Assembly: GCF_014947265.1 (NCBI RefSeq) | Contig: NZ_JADCNK010000001.1 | Location: 310,001-374,000, forward strand | DNA length: 64,000 nucleotides | Reading direction: 5' to 3' | Origin: Pedobacter sp014947265 | Lineage (GTDB): Bacteria > Bacteroidota > Bacteroidia > Sphingobacteriales > Sphingobacteriaceae | In this document: positions 52,298 through 61,900 of the stretch, in pieces | Position numbering within the stretch: the first letter of the stretch is position 1 | How the letters are laid out: each line of letters opens with the position of its first letter | Notes under the pieces: generated by a model | The model's input: the letters and a program-made list of their open reading frames with translations, nothing else | Told to the model about the DNA's origin: nothing | Databases searched by the model: none | Made by a program: the position numbers and the translations under genes

Positions 52298-52947
52298 TGG
52301 ACAAAATTGAACAAAAACCGACCACATTAATGATCGCAGATGATCATAAACTATTTGCCGAAGGATTATCGGCCATCCTTTCTGAACAACCTGACTTTAA
52401 GATAATCGGCATGGCATCAAACGGAAAGGAAATCCTGCACCTTTTAAACCACCAAATACCGGATATTTTAATCCTGGATCTAAATATGCCTGTTTTAGAT
52501 GGAGAAATTGCCGCCGAAAAAGTAAGACAATTATTCCCTTCAGTAAAAATTATGGTATTATCAATGTACTATACGGTTAAATTAGCAGCAAAATTAGAAA
52601 GTATAGGGGTGAAGGCTTTCGTTCAAAAAGATACCGATGCAGAAACATTGTTTAGAATTATATCAGATTTGCAGCTCGGTGAAAAATATTTCCAGAAAAT
52701 AAAATCTGATGTCCAGCCATCTGTATTTAACGATGGAGATCATTTTCAAAAAAGCCACAACCTAACAGCGAGAGAAATGGAAATCCTTAAATTGATCAGC
52801 GAAGACTATTCTTCACAGCAAATTGCCCAAAAATTATTTATAGCTTTAAACACCGTTGATACCCACCGTAAAAATATGGCACAAAAGCTAAACGTGACGG
52901 GAAAAGCAGGATTATTAAAGTTTGCCCTTGAAAATAAGCTGCGCTAA
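52297..52947 (+). CDS. NarL/FixJ-type response regulator
   Basis: A 216-residue two-domain regulator. The receiver domain has the acidic pair (D17, D18 in IADDHKLFAEG), phospho-acceptor D61 in ILDLNMPVLDG, and the usual Lys in FVQKDT. The C-terminal LuxR-type helix-turn-helix is LTAREMEILKLISEDYSSQQIAQKLFIALNTVDTHRKNMAQKL. Its start overlaps the kinase stop, so the two are translated together, a cognate pair. Its target genes are not visible in this window; adjacent genes are possible. Confidence 0.95.
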   Translation: MDKIEQKPTTLMIADDHKLFAEGLSAILSEQPDFKIIGMASNGKEILHLLNHQIPDILILDLNMPVLDGEIAAEKVRQLFPSVKIMVLSMYYTVKLAAKLESIGVKAFVQKDTDAETLFRIISDLQLGEKYFQKIKSDVQPSVFNDGDHFQKSHNLTAREMEILKLISEDYSSQQIAQKLFIALNTVDTHRKNMAQKLNVTGKAGLLKFALENKLR

Positions 52948-53025
52948 AATTAAATTTATTTTCGAATATCGAATATAATTGATATTTTTATACTACATAC
53001 CGTTTTGGTATGCGGTATTATAATT

Positions 53026-54102
53026 ATGAGCAAAGCAATAAATACGGTAATTACCGGTACTGGGAGTTATATTCCACAAAATATTATTTCCGGTAATGAA
53101 TTCTTAAACTCAACATTTTTTGAGAATGGAAATCTATTAGAGAAGGAGAATTCAGAGATCATTGATAAATTCTCTGAAATTACAGAGATCGTAGAAAGAC
53201 GCTACGCCTGCCCCGAGCAGTTAAGCAATCACATTGGCGCAAAAGCTGCAGAAAAAGCCATTGAAAATGCAGGTATTGATAAAGAAACTTTAGACTATAT
53301 TATATTCTGTCATAATTTTGGTGATATCCCTTTGGGTAGCAATCGGATTGACATTTTGCCGTCTTTAGCTTCAAAGGTAAAACAACAACTGGGCATTGAA
53401 AATCCAGACTGCGTTGCCTACGACATCATTTTTGGTTGCCCTGGATGGGTTCAAGGTGCAATACAGGCAGATTACTATATTAAAAGCGGAGATGCAAAAC
53501 GTGTTATGGTTATTGGTGCGGAAACCTTAAGCCGTATTATCGATCCACATGACCGTGATAGCATGATCTTTTCAGATGGTGCAGGCGCTGTAATCTTCGA
53601 AGCAGAAGAATCAGAAGAAAAAAGAGGAATACTGGCACATAAAACAGAAACGCATGCCGTAAATTATGGCAATTTATTAACTATGGGCAAGAGCGCTCAT
53701 CCTGATGAAACCAATGGAAACCTCTACTTAAAAATGAATGGGCGTAAGCTGTACGAATTTGCAGTTGTTCAGGTACCTCAGGTAATTAAAAAGGCCATTG
53801 ATAAAGCAGGATTAAGCGTTGAAGATGTAAATATCGTATTTGTTCATCAGGCTAACGGCAAAATGGATACTGCCATTATGAAACGTTTGTTTAAGTTATA
53901 TGGTAAAGATACCGTACCAGAAAACCTGGTTCCAATGACGATTTCTTGGTTGGGGAACAGCTCGGTTGCAACTGTACCAACCTTATTGGATCTCGTTTTA
54001 AAAGGTGAAGTTAAAGGCTATAAAGTTAAACCTGGTGATGTAGCTGTTTTCGCTTCAGTAGGAGCAGGGATGCATATTAATGCTTTTATTCACCGGTTCT
54101 AA
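53026..54102 (+). CDS. 3-oxoacyl-ACP synthase III-family protein
   Basis: A 358-residue thiolase-fold condensing enzyme. The catalytic triad is visible: C138 in DIIFGCPGWVQG, H274 in FVHQANG and N311 in SWLGNSSVA. The Cys surroundings GCPGW differ from the ACAGF of housekeeping FabH, and the gene is not next to plsX or fabD. It may serve a specialised pathway, such as a polyene or aryl lipid. I place the start at 53026 (MSKAINTVITG); a TTG seven codons upstream is unlikely. It follows the response regulator by 78 bp. Confidence 0.88.
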   Translation: MSKAINTVITGTGSYIPQNIISGNEFLNSTFFENGNLLEKENSEIIDKFSEITEIVERRYACPEQLSNHIGAKAAEKAIENAGIDKETLDYIIFCHNFGDIPLGSNRIDILPSLASKVKQQLGIENPDCVAYDIIFGCPGWVQGAIQADYYIKSGDAKRVMVIGAETLSRIIDPHDRDSMIFSDGAGAVIFEAEESEEKRGILAHKTETHAVNYGNLLTMGKSAHPDETNGNLYLKMNGRKLYEFAVVQVPQVIKKAIDKAGLSVEDVNIVFVHQANGKMDTAIMKRLFKLYGKDTVPENLVPMTISWLGNSSVATVPTLLDLVLKGEVKGYKVKPGDVAVFASVGAGMHINAFIHRF

Positions 54103-55586
54103 TTTGCCAGCCGTTTTAAACCGGCCCTAGCCTGGCTTTCAATACTGCTTTCAAACTCATGATTTTTCATGGCAATGGCAGTATTGAAAGCCTCTTTTGC
54201 TTTCGCAATATTTTTCCTTCTTTCATAAACCTTACCCATTTGCACCGCAGCATTTGCAGCAAAATAATACTTCAGGTTTTTTCCTTCGTTAATTGTTTCC
54301 TGGTAAGCTGTTAATGCCTGATCGTCTTTCCCTAAATCATCATAAATTCTACCTAAACGGTAATTCAGTTCTGTTTTGTCTTTATCGTTGGTATAATCCG
54401 TTACCTTCTTATCATCAAGGATCTGCAGCGCCTTGCTTAAATAGCCACCATCAAACAATAATCGGGCTTTTAACAGGTCAACTGTTGGCGTACCTGAAGT
54501 CGCTTCGGCTTTTGCCTGTTTGTCTTTTTCCATATAGGTATAACCATTTTTAATTGCTTTGGCTGCAAATGCCGTATAAGCTGCTTTATCTCCCTTCAGA
54601 AGAGAGATCCAGCCCAAATGGAGGTAAGCATCCTTCACAAAGTTAACACCCTTGGTTGTCTGCAAAAAGCGGTTAAAATACACCCCTGAATTAAGATCAA
54701 GTTTGTTCAGGTGCGCAATGCCCTCCAGATAATCTAAATAAGGAAAAGGCTGATAAACGCCTCCTTCAGGCCGCTTCGCTAAAATAGCAATAGCTTCTTC
54801 GCTATGCCCGTTTTTAATGCACACATAACTCTGCAAATAACTTTTTAATAAACTGGTATCGGCAATTCTTACGGTATATTTCATTGTTTTTGCATAGGCC
54901 TGCGGGCTATGTGCCACATCGGTTAATACATAGGCATAATAAAACACCACTTCTTCATAAAAAGGCTCGTACGATGACTTTGGTAAGTTATCGGCTAGTT
55001 TTTCGAACATATTTAACCCACTCTGCAGATTTCCTTTAATGCCAAAGGTTGAAAGCGCCGTTTTTAAAGCACCGTCCGGAAGATTGCCCAATACAGCATT
55101 AATCAATCCCAAGCCTTTTAAGTTTAAGTGAAAATTCGGAAACTTCTTATTGTTCTCCTGCAAAAGACTGTTTGCTTTTTTAACTTCCATAGCTGCGTTA
55201 AAATATTCACCAAAACGTCCGCGAATGAGCGCCCATTGCAAATTGATCTCCGCCTGGGCATACAGGTAGTATGGCGAATTTTTATCATCGTCACTTATTT
55301 GATCCAAACGCGTAGATTTATTGCCTTTTAAGCGATCAAAATCAGCTTTGCTCTCGGAAGTTAAAACCGTAAAATAATCTACATAATTTTCTAAAAGAGG
55401 AATAATAGAATTATTGGGGTGCTGTTTCTTTTCGGTTGAAATATATGCTCTTGCGTTACCGAGTTTCAGTTCGAAAATGCTCTTGTAAGCGTTTAGGCAA
55501 TTGTTATTAAAATCGAAGTTTGCAAGTGAAAACAAAGGAGAGAAGAGCAGGGCAGAGGTTATAAAAAAACGGAAGCTTTTATTCAT
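54099..55586 (-). CDS. Secreted tetratricopeptide-repeat protein
   Basis: A 495-residue exported protein from the ATG at 55586, which gives signal peptide MNKSFRFFITSALLF...FSLA; the frame opens further upstream but that would add 19 residues before the signal. Repeated A/G-A-Y helix pairs (LDYLEGIAHLNKLDLNSGVYF; ALTAYQETINEG; KAKEAFNTAIA) indicate TPRs throughout, especially the C-terminal third. It probably scaffolds envelope proteins in the periplasm. It converges on and overlaps the ketoacyl synthase stop by 4 bp. Confidence 0.82.
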   Translation of the reverse strand: MNKSFRFFITSALLFSPLFSLANFDFNNNCLNAYKSIFELKLGNARAYISTEKKQHPNNSIIPLLENYVDYFTVLTSESKADFDRLKGNKSTRLDQISDDDKNSPYYLYAQAEINLQWALIRGRFGEYFNAAMEVKKANSLLQENNKKFPNFHLNLKGLGLINAVLGNLPDGALKTALSTFGIKGNLQSGLNMFEKLADNLPKSSYEPFYEEVVFYYAYVLTDVAHSPQAYAKTMKYTVRIADTSLLKSYLQSYVCIKNGHSEEAIAILAKRPEGGVYQPFPYLDYLEGIAHLNKLDLNSGVYFNRFLQTTKGVNFVKDAYLHLGWISLLKGDKAAYTAFAAKAIKNGYTYMEKDKQAKAEATSGTPTVDLLKARLLFDGGYLSKALQILDDKKVTDYTNDKDKTELNYRLGRIYDDLGKDDQALTAYQETINEGKNLKYYFAANAAVQMGKVYERRKNIAKAKEAFNTAIAMKNHEFESSIESQARAGLKRLAN

Positions 55587-55709
55587 CAGGGATTCTATTT
55601 CGGATTGGTTCTGTGCTGCCGCAATAGCTTCACATGTTAACAAATATCTACATTAAACGCTTAAAAGTTATTCTTGTTTTGTGTGAGCAAAAAAACAGAC
55701 CTAAACAAA

Positions 55710-55736
55710 AAACGTCCCGATTAGATCGGGACGTTT
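55710..55736. terminator. Bidirectional hairpin between TPR gene and zinc-ribbon gene
   Basis: AAACGTCCCGAT / ATCGGGACGTTT, perfect 12-bp stem with a TAG loop; A tract on one side (55707-55712) and T-rich sequence on the other. It ends the nif3-zinc ribbon transcript on the minus strand. Confidence 0.8.
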
Positions 55737-55756
55737 AATTATTTTTTCTTTACGGA

Positions 55757-56500
55757 TTAACCTTCGGCTACTTCGTGGGTTAAAGCCTCATCAACCAAAA
55801 TACGACCGCAGTGTTCACAAACGATAATTTTTTTACGTTGACGGATATCTAACTGACGTTGAGGTGGAATCTGGTTGAAACAACCTGAGCAAGAATCGCG
55901 ATCGATGGTTACTACCGCTAAACCATTTACCGCATTTTTGCGTAAACGTTTGTAGGCAACCAATAAACGCTCTTCGATTTGAGGCTCAGCTTTATCAGCT
56001 TTCTTTTGTAGATCCTGCTCTTCTTTTTCAGTTTCTGCAGTAATTACATCCAATTCGCCTTTTTTAACTTCTAAATCTTTCTTTCTGCCATCTAACTCTG
56101 CTTTAGCTGCTTCGTAGATTTCAGTTTTAGAAGTGATTTCGAAACCGTGTTCTTTAATTTTCTTTTCAGAAACCTGAATATCTAAACCTTGAATTTCAAT
56201 TTCCTTAGTTAAAGCATCGTATTCACGGTTGTTTTTAACTTCTTTTAATTGAGTATCGTATCTTTTGATGGCAGCTTGCGCATCTTTAATTGTATTTTTA
56301 CGGGTTACGATCGAATCTTCAAGATCATCAAGTTCACCTTTGATTTTTGCAATTCTAGTTTCTAATCCTAAAACGTCATCCTCAAGATCGGCAACTTCCA
56401 TTGGTAATTCACCACGTACCTGGCGGATCTTATCAATTTTTGTGTGGATATTTTGTAATTCGTATAAAGCCTTTAGCTTTTGTTCTACGGTTTGTTCCAT
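55757..56500 (-). CDS. Coiled-coil zinc-ribbon protein (CT398/DUF164-like)
   Basis: A 247-residue protein: a long antiparallel coiled coil from about 10 to 180 (many E/K heptads) followed by a C4 zinc ribbon (CSGCF...CEHCGRILVDE). This is the C4-type zinc-ribbon/CT398-like family, which is common in bacteria; proposed roles in flagellar or RNA binding in other groups are uncertain. Its first base overlaps the stop of the Nif3-like gene (TAATG), so the two are translationally coupled. Confidence 0.9.
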   Translation of the reverse strand: MEQTVEQKLKALYELQNIHTKIDKIRQVRGELPMEVADLEDDVLGLETRIAKIKGELDDLEDSIVTRKNTIKDAQAAIKRYDTQLKEVKNNREYDALTKEIEIQGLDIQVSEKKIKEHGFEITSKTEIYEAAKAELDGRKKDLEVKKGELDVITAETEKEEQDLQKKADKAEPQIEERLLVAYKRLRKNAVNGLAVVTIDRDSCSGCFNQIPPQRQLDIRQRKKIIVCEHCGRILVDEALTHEVAEG

Positions 56501-57597
56501 TAAAACAAGTAATTTATGGGGTTTGTATTTTGCTCCGTTAAACGGATTGCAAAGTTAGTAAATTTTTTCTGAATAATTTCAAGCAATAAATTTGAGGTAA
56601 ATTGTTCAGTTTCAAAGTGTCCGATGTCCGCAATGATCAATTTTTCCTCTGCATCGAAAAACTCGTGATATTTAAAATCTGCGGTAATAAAAGCATCCGC
56701 ACCGGCAGCAATGGCTTCTTTTAACAGAAAGCTTCCTGAACCTCCACAAACTGCCACTTTTTTAATCCTTTTGCCAATTACATCAGTATGCCTAACCACT
56801 TTAGCCTGCATCCTGTCTTTTACCAGGTGTAAAAAATCGTATGCATCCATGTCGTATTCCAACCAACCCACCATACCCGAACCAACCAGTTGGTGTTTGT
56901 TTTCGAGTTTATAAATATCGTAAGCTACCTCTTCGTAAGGATGGTTTTCGAACAAAGCAAGCAAAATTTTGCGCTCGGCCTGGGTAGGGTACACCATTTC
57001 GATCCTTACTTCATTTTCCCGGTGCCGGATACCTTTTTCACCCACAAAAGGGTCTGAATCTTCGTTACCTTTAAAGGTGCCAAAACCATCGGCATTGAAA
57101 CTGCATTCGCTATAATTGCCAATGTTTCCCGCCCCTGCATAAAACAATGCAGACCGCAATTGTTCAGCCTGTGCCTGTGGACAATAAGTAACCATTTTTT
57201 TTAACAGTCCGGTTTTTGGCGAAAGTACCTTCGTGCCTGTTAAACCCAAACGTTCACAGATCCTCGCATTTACGCCGGTATGGATGCTGTCTAAATTGGT
57301 ATGAATGGCATAAAGTGCAATGTTGTTTTTTATTGCTTTCAGCACTACACGTTCCACGTAGTTTTTGCCGTTTAGCTTTTTTAGTCCTTTAAAAACAATC
57401 GGATGATGGGTAATGATGAGGTTACAGCCTGTAGAAATGGCTTCGTCTACAATTTTCTCCACGCAATCTAAAGCCACCAGAGCAGCACGGATTTCCATAT
57501 TCGGATCGCCAACAATCAAACCGGAGTTATCATAATCTTCCTGATAATTAAGTGGCGCAATGCTTTCTAAATAATTGGTAATTTCAGCTAATTTCAT
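56500..57597 (-). CDS. Nif3-like dinuclear metal protein
   Basis: A 365-residue Nif3/YbgI-family protein with the metal-binding residues of the family: ITHHPIVFKGL, the DNSGL block, and the C-terminal GHFETE (with the GGSGSFLLKEA helix-turn). A central insertion (about 130-245) is the usual PII-like domain of the long form. The hexamer binds two metal ions; a GTP cyclohydrolase I-like role has been proposed for relatives but is unclear. Its stop overlaps the start of the zinc-ribbon gene, forming an operon. Confidence 0.93.
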   Translation of the reverse strand: MKLAEITNYLESIAPLNYQEDYDNSGLIVGDPNMEIRAALVALDCVEKIVDEAISTGCNLIITHHPIVFKGLKKLNGKNYVERVVLKAIKNNIALYAIHTNLDSIHTGVNARICERLGLTGTKVLSPKTGLLKKMVTYCPQAQAEQLRSALFYAGAGNIGNYSECSFNADGFGTFKGNEDSDPFVGEKGIRHRENEVRIEMVYPTQAERKILLALFENHPYEEVAYDIYKLENKHQLVGSGMVGWLEYDMDAYDFLHLVKDRMQAKVVRHTDVIGKRIKKVAVCGGSGSFLLKEAIAAGADAFITADFKYHEFFDAEEKLIIADIGHFETEQFTSNLLLEIIQKKFTNFAIRLTEQNTNPINYLF

Positions 57598-57909
57598 TCG
57601 ATAAATATAAATAAAGCCTGCAGGTTTCGAAAACTTGTAAAGCTAAAAGAGACAGCAATAAGTTAAAGCGTTTTCCTTAGATGTTCTCAAGTGTCTTAGG
57701 TGGTCAAATGTTATTTGGAAATTAGCGTGCGAGTGCGCTTCGGAGGTGAAAGTCCTGCTATCGCTTCAAGTCCTCACTCGTTCCTCGCTCCGGTCTTTAC
57801 GCTTTATCAGGTTTATTTAACAAAGCGTGTGGCTCTAGGGTTATTCTACTATTAAAAACCTCGCAGGTTTCTGAAACCTGCGAGGTTTAAATATCAGATA
57901 ATAATTCTG
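57598..57909. other. Intergenic spacer with palindromic terminator
   Basis: Includes 57856-57888, a perfect stem AAACCTCGCAGGTTT / AAACCTGCGAGGTTT with loop CTG. It is also rich in GC-containing dispersed repeat words (AGCGTGCGAGTGCGCTTCGG, ACTCGTTCCTCGCTCCGG) and shows no gene. Confidence 0.6.
57856..57888. terminator. Perfect hairpin after the TM2 gene
   Basis: Fifteen-base perfect arms with a 3-base loop; likely ends TM2/DUF2752 transcription from the minus strand. On the minus strand the hairpin runs into a T-rich stretch (complement of TTAAAAACC). Confidence 0.7.
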
Positions 57910-58296
57910 CTAGAATTTTCCTGCCTGTTGAAATCCACCACCCATTCTAACCATCTGCAAGCTTTCGAAAACCATTTTCTGGTTGTGTTCAAAAGCTAGT
58001 GTTTTGTGGTTTACTACGTCAATAATTGATCCGATAAAACATAAACCTGCGGTTAAGAGGTATAAAATACCCATTCCGATCTGTCCGATGATAAACCTTT
58101 GCAAACCTGGAACAGCAAATAGCCCGATTAAGCAGAAAATCAACATATCTGATGGGTTTTTTCTTTTGCTGCTGTAAACCATCAGGAAATTACGCAACTG
58201 CTCTTCAGTTAAACCGGTTGTTGCTTGTTGTAAATATGAGTATTCCTCTGGTGTTATACCTGGTAACGACATTAGAGGTGATTGAAATATATCCAT
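57910..58296 (-). CDS. TM2-domain membrane protein
   Basis: A 128-residue protein with a soluble N-terminus and two membrane helices at about 55-73 and 76-98, in the TM2 form (LIGLFAVPGLQRFIIGQIGMGILYLLTAGLCFIGSIIDVVNH). The G-x-x-R-F-x-x-G-x-x-x-x-G motif between the helices is that of the TM2 family, but function is unknown. It follows the DUF2752 gene by only 5 bp on the same strand. Confidence 0.9.
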   Translation of the reverse strand: MDIFQSPLMSLPGITPEEYSYLQQATTGLTEEQLRNFLMVYSSKRKNPSDMLIFCLIGLFAVPGLQRFIIGQIGMGILYLLTAGLCFIGSIIDVVNHKTLAFEHNQKMVFESLQMVRMGGGFQQAGKF

Positions 58297-58301
58297 GTTT
58301 T

Positions 58302-58604
58302 CTATGTATTTGTGGTTGAAATTTTAAATTTATTTTTATTTTTTATCAATGTGTAAATTCTATAAACTATTGTTAAAAGTGCCGGAAACCCAAACCAGTG
58401 TTCGGAAAAGCTTTCGGTAAATTCGCCATGTAAAATATGACTGATTGACCTGCCTATACCACATCCCGGACACCAATCCTTAAAGCCTAAATTAGCTAAA
58501 GGACAAAGTGTAAAATGATGCTCGTGGCTATTCGCTGTTGCCAGTAATACTAAAGCCGCTATCCAGAAAAAAAGTTCTAGTGGAAAGCTCTTAACGTATT
58601 TCAT
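58302..58604 (-). CDS. DUF2752 membrane protein
   Basis: A 100-residue protein with two or three membrane helices. The core LANLGFKDWCPGCGIGRSISHILHGEFTESF, with the conserved CPGCG pair, is the DUF2752 signature. The CxxC may bind metal or carry a disulphide. Genes of this family are commonly next to TM2-domain genes in Bacteroidetes, and the two are probably one transcript. Function is unknown. Confidence 0.88.
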   Translation of the reverse strand: MKYVKSFPLELFFWIAALVLLATANSHEHHFTLCPLANLGFKDWCPGCGIGRSISHILHGEFTESFSEHWFGFPALLTIVYRIYTLIKNKNKFKISTTNT

Positions 58605-58912
58605 CAGTTATCATTTATTTTCAATGGTGATGAAGCTATCATGATTTATTTTTAGTGTTATTGGAATCATGATGGTTTCATTGTTTCACTTTTTATATAA
58701 TTTAGAGGTTGTAACACCACCTTTGTTACATCAATTTGCCCTTAATCGACGAATGGAGGATATATTTCGACCAAACGAGAAATGGAATCTAAGAACAAGA
58801 ACTTATTTCTTTTCTTAATTTAATTTTCACATCGCAACCCTGCCAAAAATAGTTAAAAAAACCTTTACACAAATTGCGGGTTAATATTAAAAGATAAGCT
58901 TATTTTTGTGCC
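58605..58912. other. AT-rich spacer upstream of mfd
   Basis: A 308-bp divergent intergenic region. The only motif I can assign is the -7 box at 58901-58908. No gene or hairpin is seen. Confidence 0.5.
58901..58908 (+). promoter_or_regulatory. -7 box (TATTTTTG) 4 nt before the mfd start codon
   Basis: Matches TAnnTTTG; four bases separate it from the TTG at 58913, predicting a leaderless message that begins at or next to a non-ATG initiation codon. Confidence 0.5.
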
Positions 58913-61900
58913 TTGAACATTCGCGATTTAATAAACAGATACAAAACCGACGATAGGGTAACTCAATTTACCAAAGCGTTGAATGCGACCAAAAACCCAA
59001 AGATACAATTAAAGGGATTGGTGGGTTCGGCCGACGCTATTGTTGCTCTTTCTTCTTATTTCCTGTTACACAAGCCTATCCTGTTCGTTTTACCGGATAG
59101 GGAAGAGGCGGCTTATTTTCAATCCGACCTGGAAAGTGTGCTGGATAAACAGGTTTTACTTTTTCCTTCTTCTTACCGCAAATCTTTCGATTTTACGCAG
59201 GTAGATACAGCAAATGTATTGGCCCGTGCAGAGGTGTTGAACGAACTGAACCACGATTCTGAATACGGAAAAATTGTGGTTTCTTATCCGGAAGCCATTG
59301 CCGAAAAGGTGATTGACCGCTCTGCATTAGAAAAAAACACGCTGGAAATTAGTTTAGGTGCTAAATTGGGCATCGATTTTATCAACGAGTTTTTAATTGA
59401 TTACGATTTCGACCGCAGGGATTTTGTTTACGAACCGGGCCAATTCTCCATCCGTGGGGGTATTGTAGATATATTTTCTTTCTCTTCTGATTTGCCTTAC
59501 CGCATTGAGTTTTTTGGCGATGAGGTAGAAAGCATCAGAAGTTTTGAGATCGAAAGCCAGCTTTCGGTTGCCGATGTTAAGTCGCTTACCATTGTGCCCA
59601 ACGTTCAGGCAAAGTTTTTAACGGAAAGTAACATCAGCATTCTTGATTATATTGATCAGGACACCCAGCTGTGGTTTAAGGATGTTGAGTTTACCCTTGA
59701 TATTGTTAAAGCGGGATATAAAAAAGCGGTTGAGCTTTGGAAAGCACTTTCGCTTGATGATAAGAATAAAAACCCAGAATGGATTGATCCGAAATTTGCT
59801 TTTAGCGACGAGAAATTATTGGGCGATCATCTTCAGGATTTCCCTTTGGTAGAATTTGGCAAACAGTTCTTTTATAAAACAGATAACCGTTTTGAATTTG
59901 AAACCAAACCACAGCCATCGTTCAATAAAGATTTCAATTTACTGATCCATAACCTAAAGGAGAATGAAAAGGCAGGGATTATCAATTTTATTTTTACCGA
60001 TTCGCCAAAGCAGATTGAGCGTTTATATGCTATTTTAGAGGATATTGATAAAACGGCCAAGTTTACGCCGATCAATAGCATGTTGCGCGAGGGTTTTTTA
60101 GATCCGCAGATCCAGACCGCATTTTACACCGATCACCAGATCTTTGATCGTTACTATAAATACAAGCTTAAAAAAGGTTATCAGAAGAGTCAGGCCATTA
60201 CCTTAAAAGATTTAAGGGAGCTGAAATCTGGTGATTATGTTACCCACATTGATCATGGCATCGGCAAATATGCCGGACTTGAAAAGGTTGAGGTAAATGG
60301 CAAAACTCAGGAGATGATCCGTTTAATTTATGCAGATAACGACCTGCTTTATGTAAACATTAACTCCCTAAACCGCATTGCCAAATACAGCGGCAAGGAA
60401 AGTGGCGTACCTAAGATGAATAAGCTGGGCACGGATGCCTGGGACAAGCTAAAAAAAACTACTAAAAAAAAAGTTAAAGATATCGCTAGGGATTTGATCA
60501 AGCTTTATGCTTTGCGCAAAACCCAGGCCGGAACGGCATTTTCGCCAGATAGCTATTTACAAACTGAACTGGAAGCGTCTTTTATTTACGAGGATACTCC
60601 TGATCAGTTAAAAGCGACTCAGGATGTGAAAAAAGACATGGAATCGCCACATCCAATGGACCGTTTGGTTTGCGGTGATGTTGGCTTCGGAAAAACTGAG
60701 ATTGCCGTACGTGCCGCATTTAAAGCAGTAGCAGAGGGCAAACAGGCAGCGATCCTGGTTCCTACAACCATTTTGGCCCTACAGCATTTCAAAACGTTCT
60801 CTTCCCGTTTAAAAGATTTCCCGGTTACAGTTGATTACATTAACCGTTTTAAAACCAGTAAACAGATCAAGGATACATTGGCCGAAGCTGCTGCAGGTAA
60901 AGTTGATATTTTGATCGGTACACACCGTTTGCTGAGCAAAGATGTAAAATTTAAGGATCTCGGCATCATGATTATTGATGAAGAGCAGAAGTTTGGCGTT
61001 ACCGCAAAAGAAAGGTTAAAAGCTGTTAGGGTAAATGTTGATACTTTAACCCTTACGGCGACTCCAATTCCGAGAACATTGCATTTTTCTTTAATGGGGG
61101 CAAGGGATTTATCTATCATCAGCACACCACCACCAAACCGCCAACCGGTAAGTACCGAATTGCATGTTTTTAATGATAAATTGATCCAGGAAGCCGTTCA
61201 GTTCGAATTAGACCGTGGCGGACAGGTATTTTTTATCCATAACCGGGTTAACGACCTGATGCAATTGGGCGGATTAATCCAGAAGTTGGTTCCAAAGGCA
61301 AGAATTGGTATTGCGCACGGACAGTTAGATGGCGATCAACTGGAAGATGTAATGCTCGATTTTATTAATGGCGAAAAAGATGTTTTGGTGGCCACTACCA
61401 TTATCGAAGCAGGCTTAGATATTCCGAACGCAAATACCATCATCATCAACCACTCACATATGTTTGGTTTGAGCGATTTGCACCAGATGCGTGGAAGAGT
61501 AGGCCGGAGCAATAAAAAGGCTTTCTGCTATTTACTCTCACCTCCTTTATCAACTTTAACCTCCGAAGCCCGTAAGCGTTTAAGTGCTATCGAAGAGTTT
61601 TCTGATCTTGGCAGTGGTTTTAATGTTGCCATGCGCGATTTAGATATCCGTGGAAGTGGAAATTTATTGGGTGCAGAGCAAAGTGGTTTCATTGCAGAAA
61701 TTGGTTTTGAAATGTACCACAAGATCTTAGATGAAGCCATCCAAGAACTAAAAGAAGCGGAGTTTAAAGGTCTGTTCGAAAATGAACCTGCCCGTCCGTT
61801 TGTGGGCTTTACGCAGGTAGATACTGATCTGGAATTATATATTCCGGATGCCTACATTACCAATATTACCGAGCGTTACAATTTATATACAGAACTTTCT

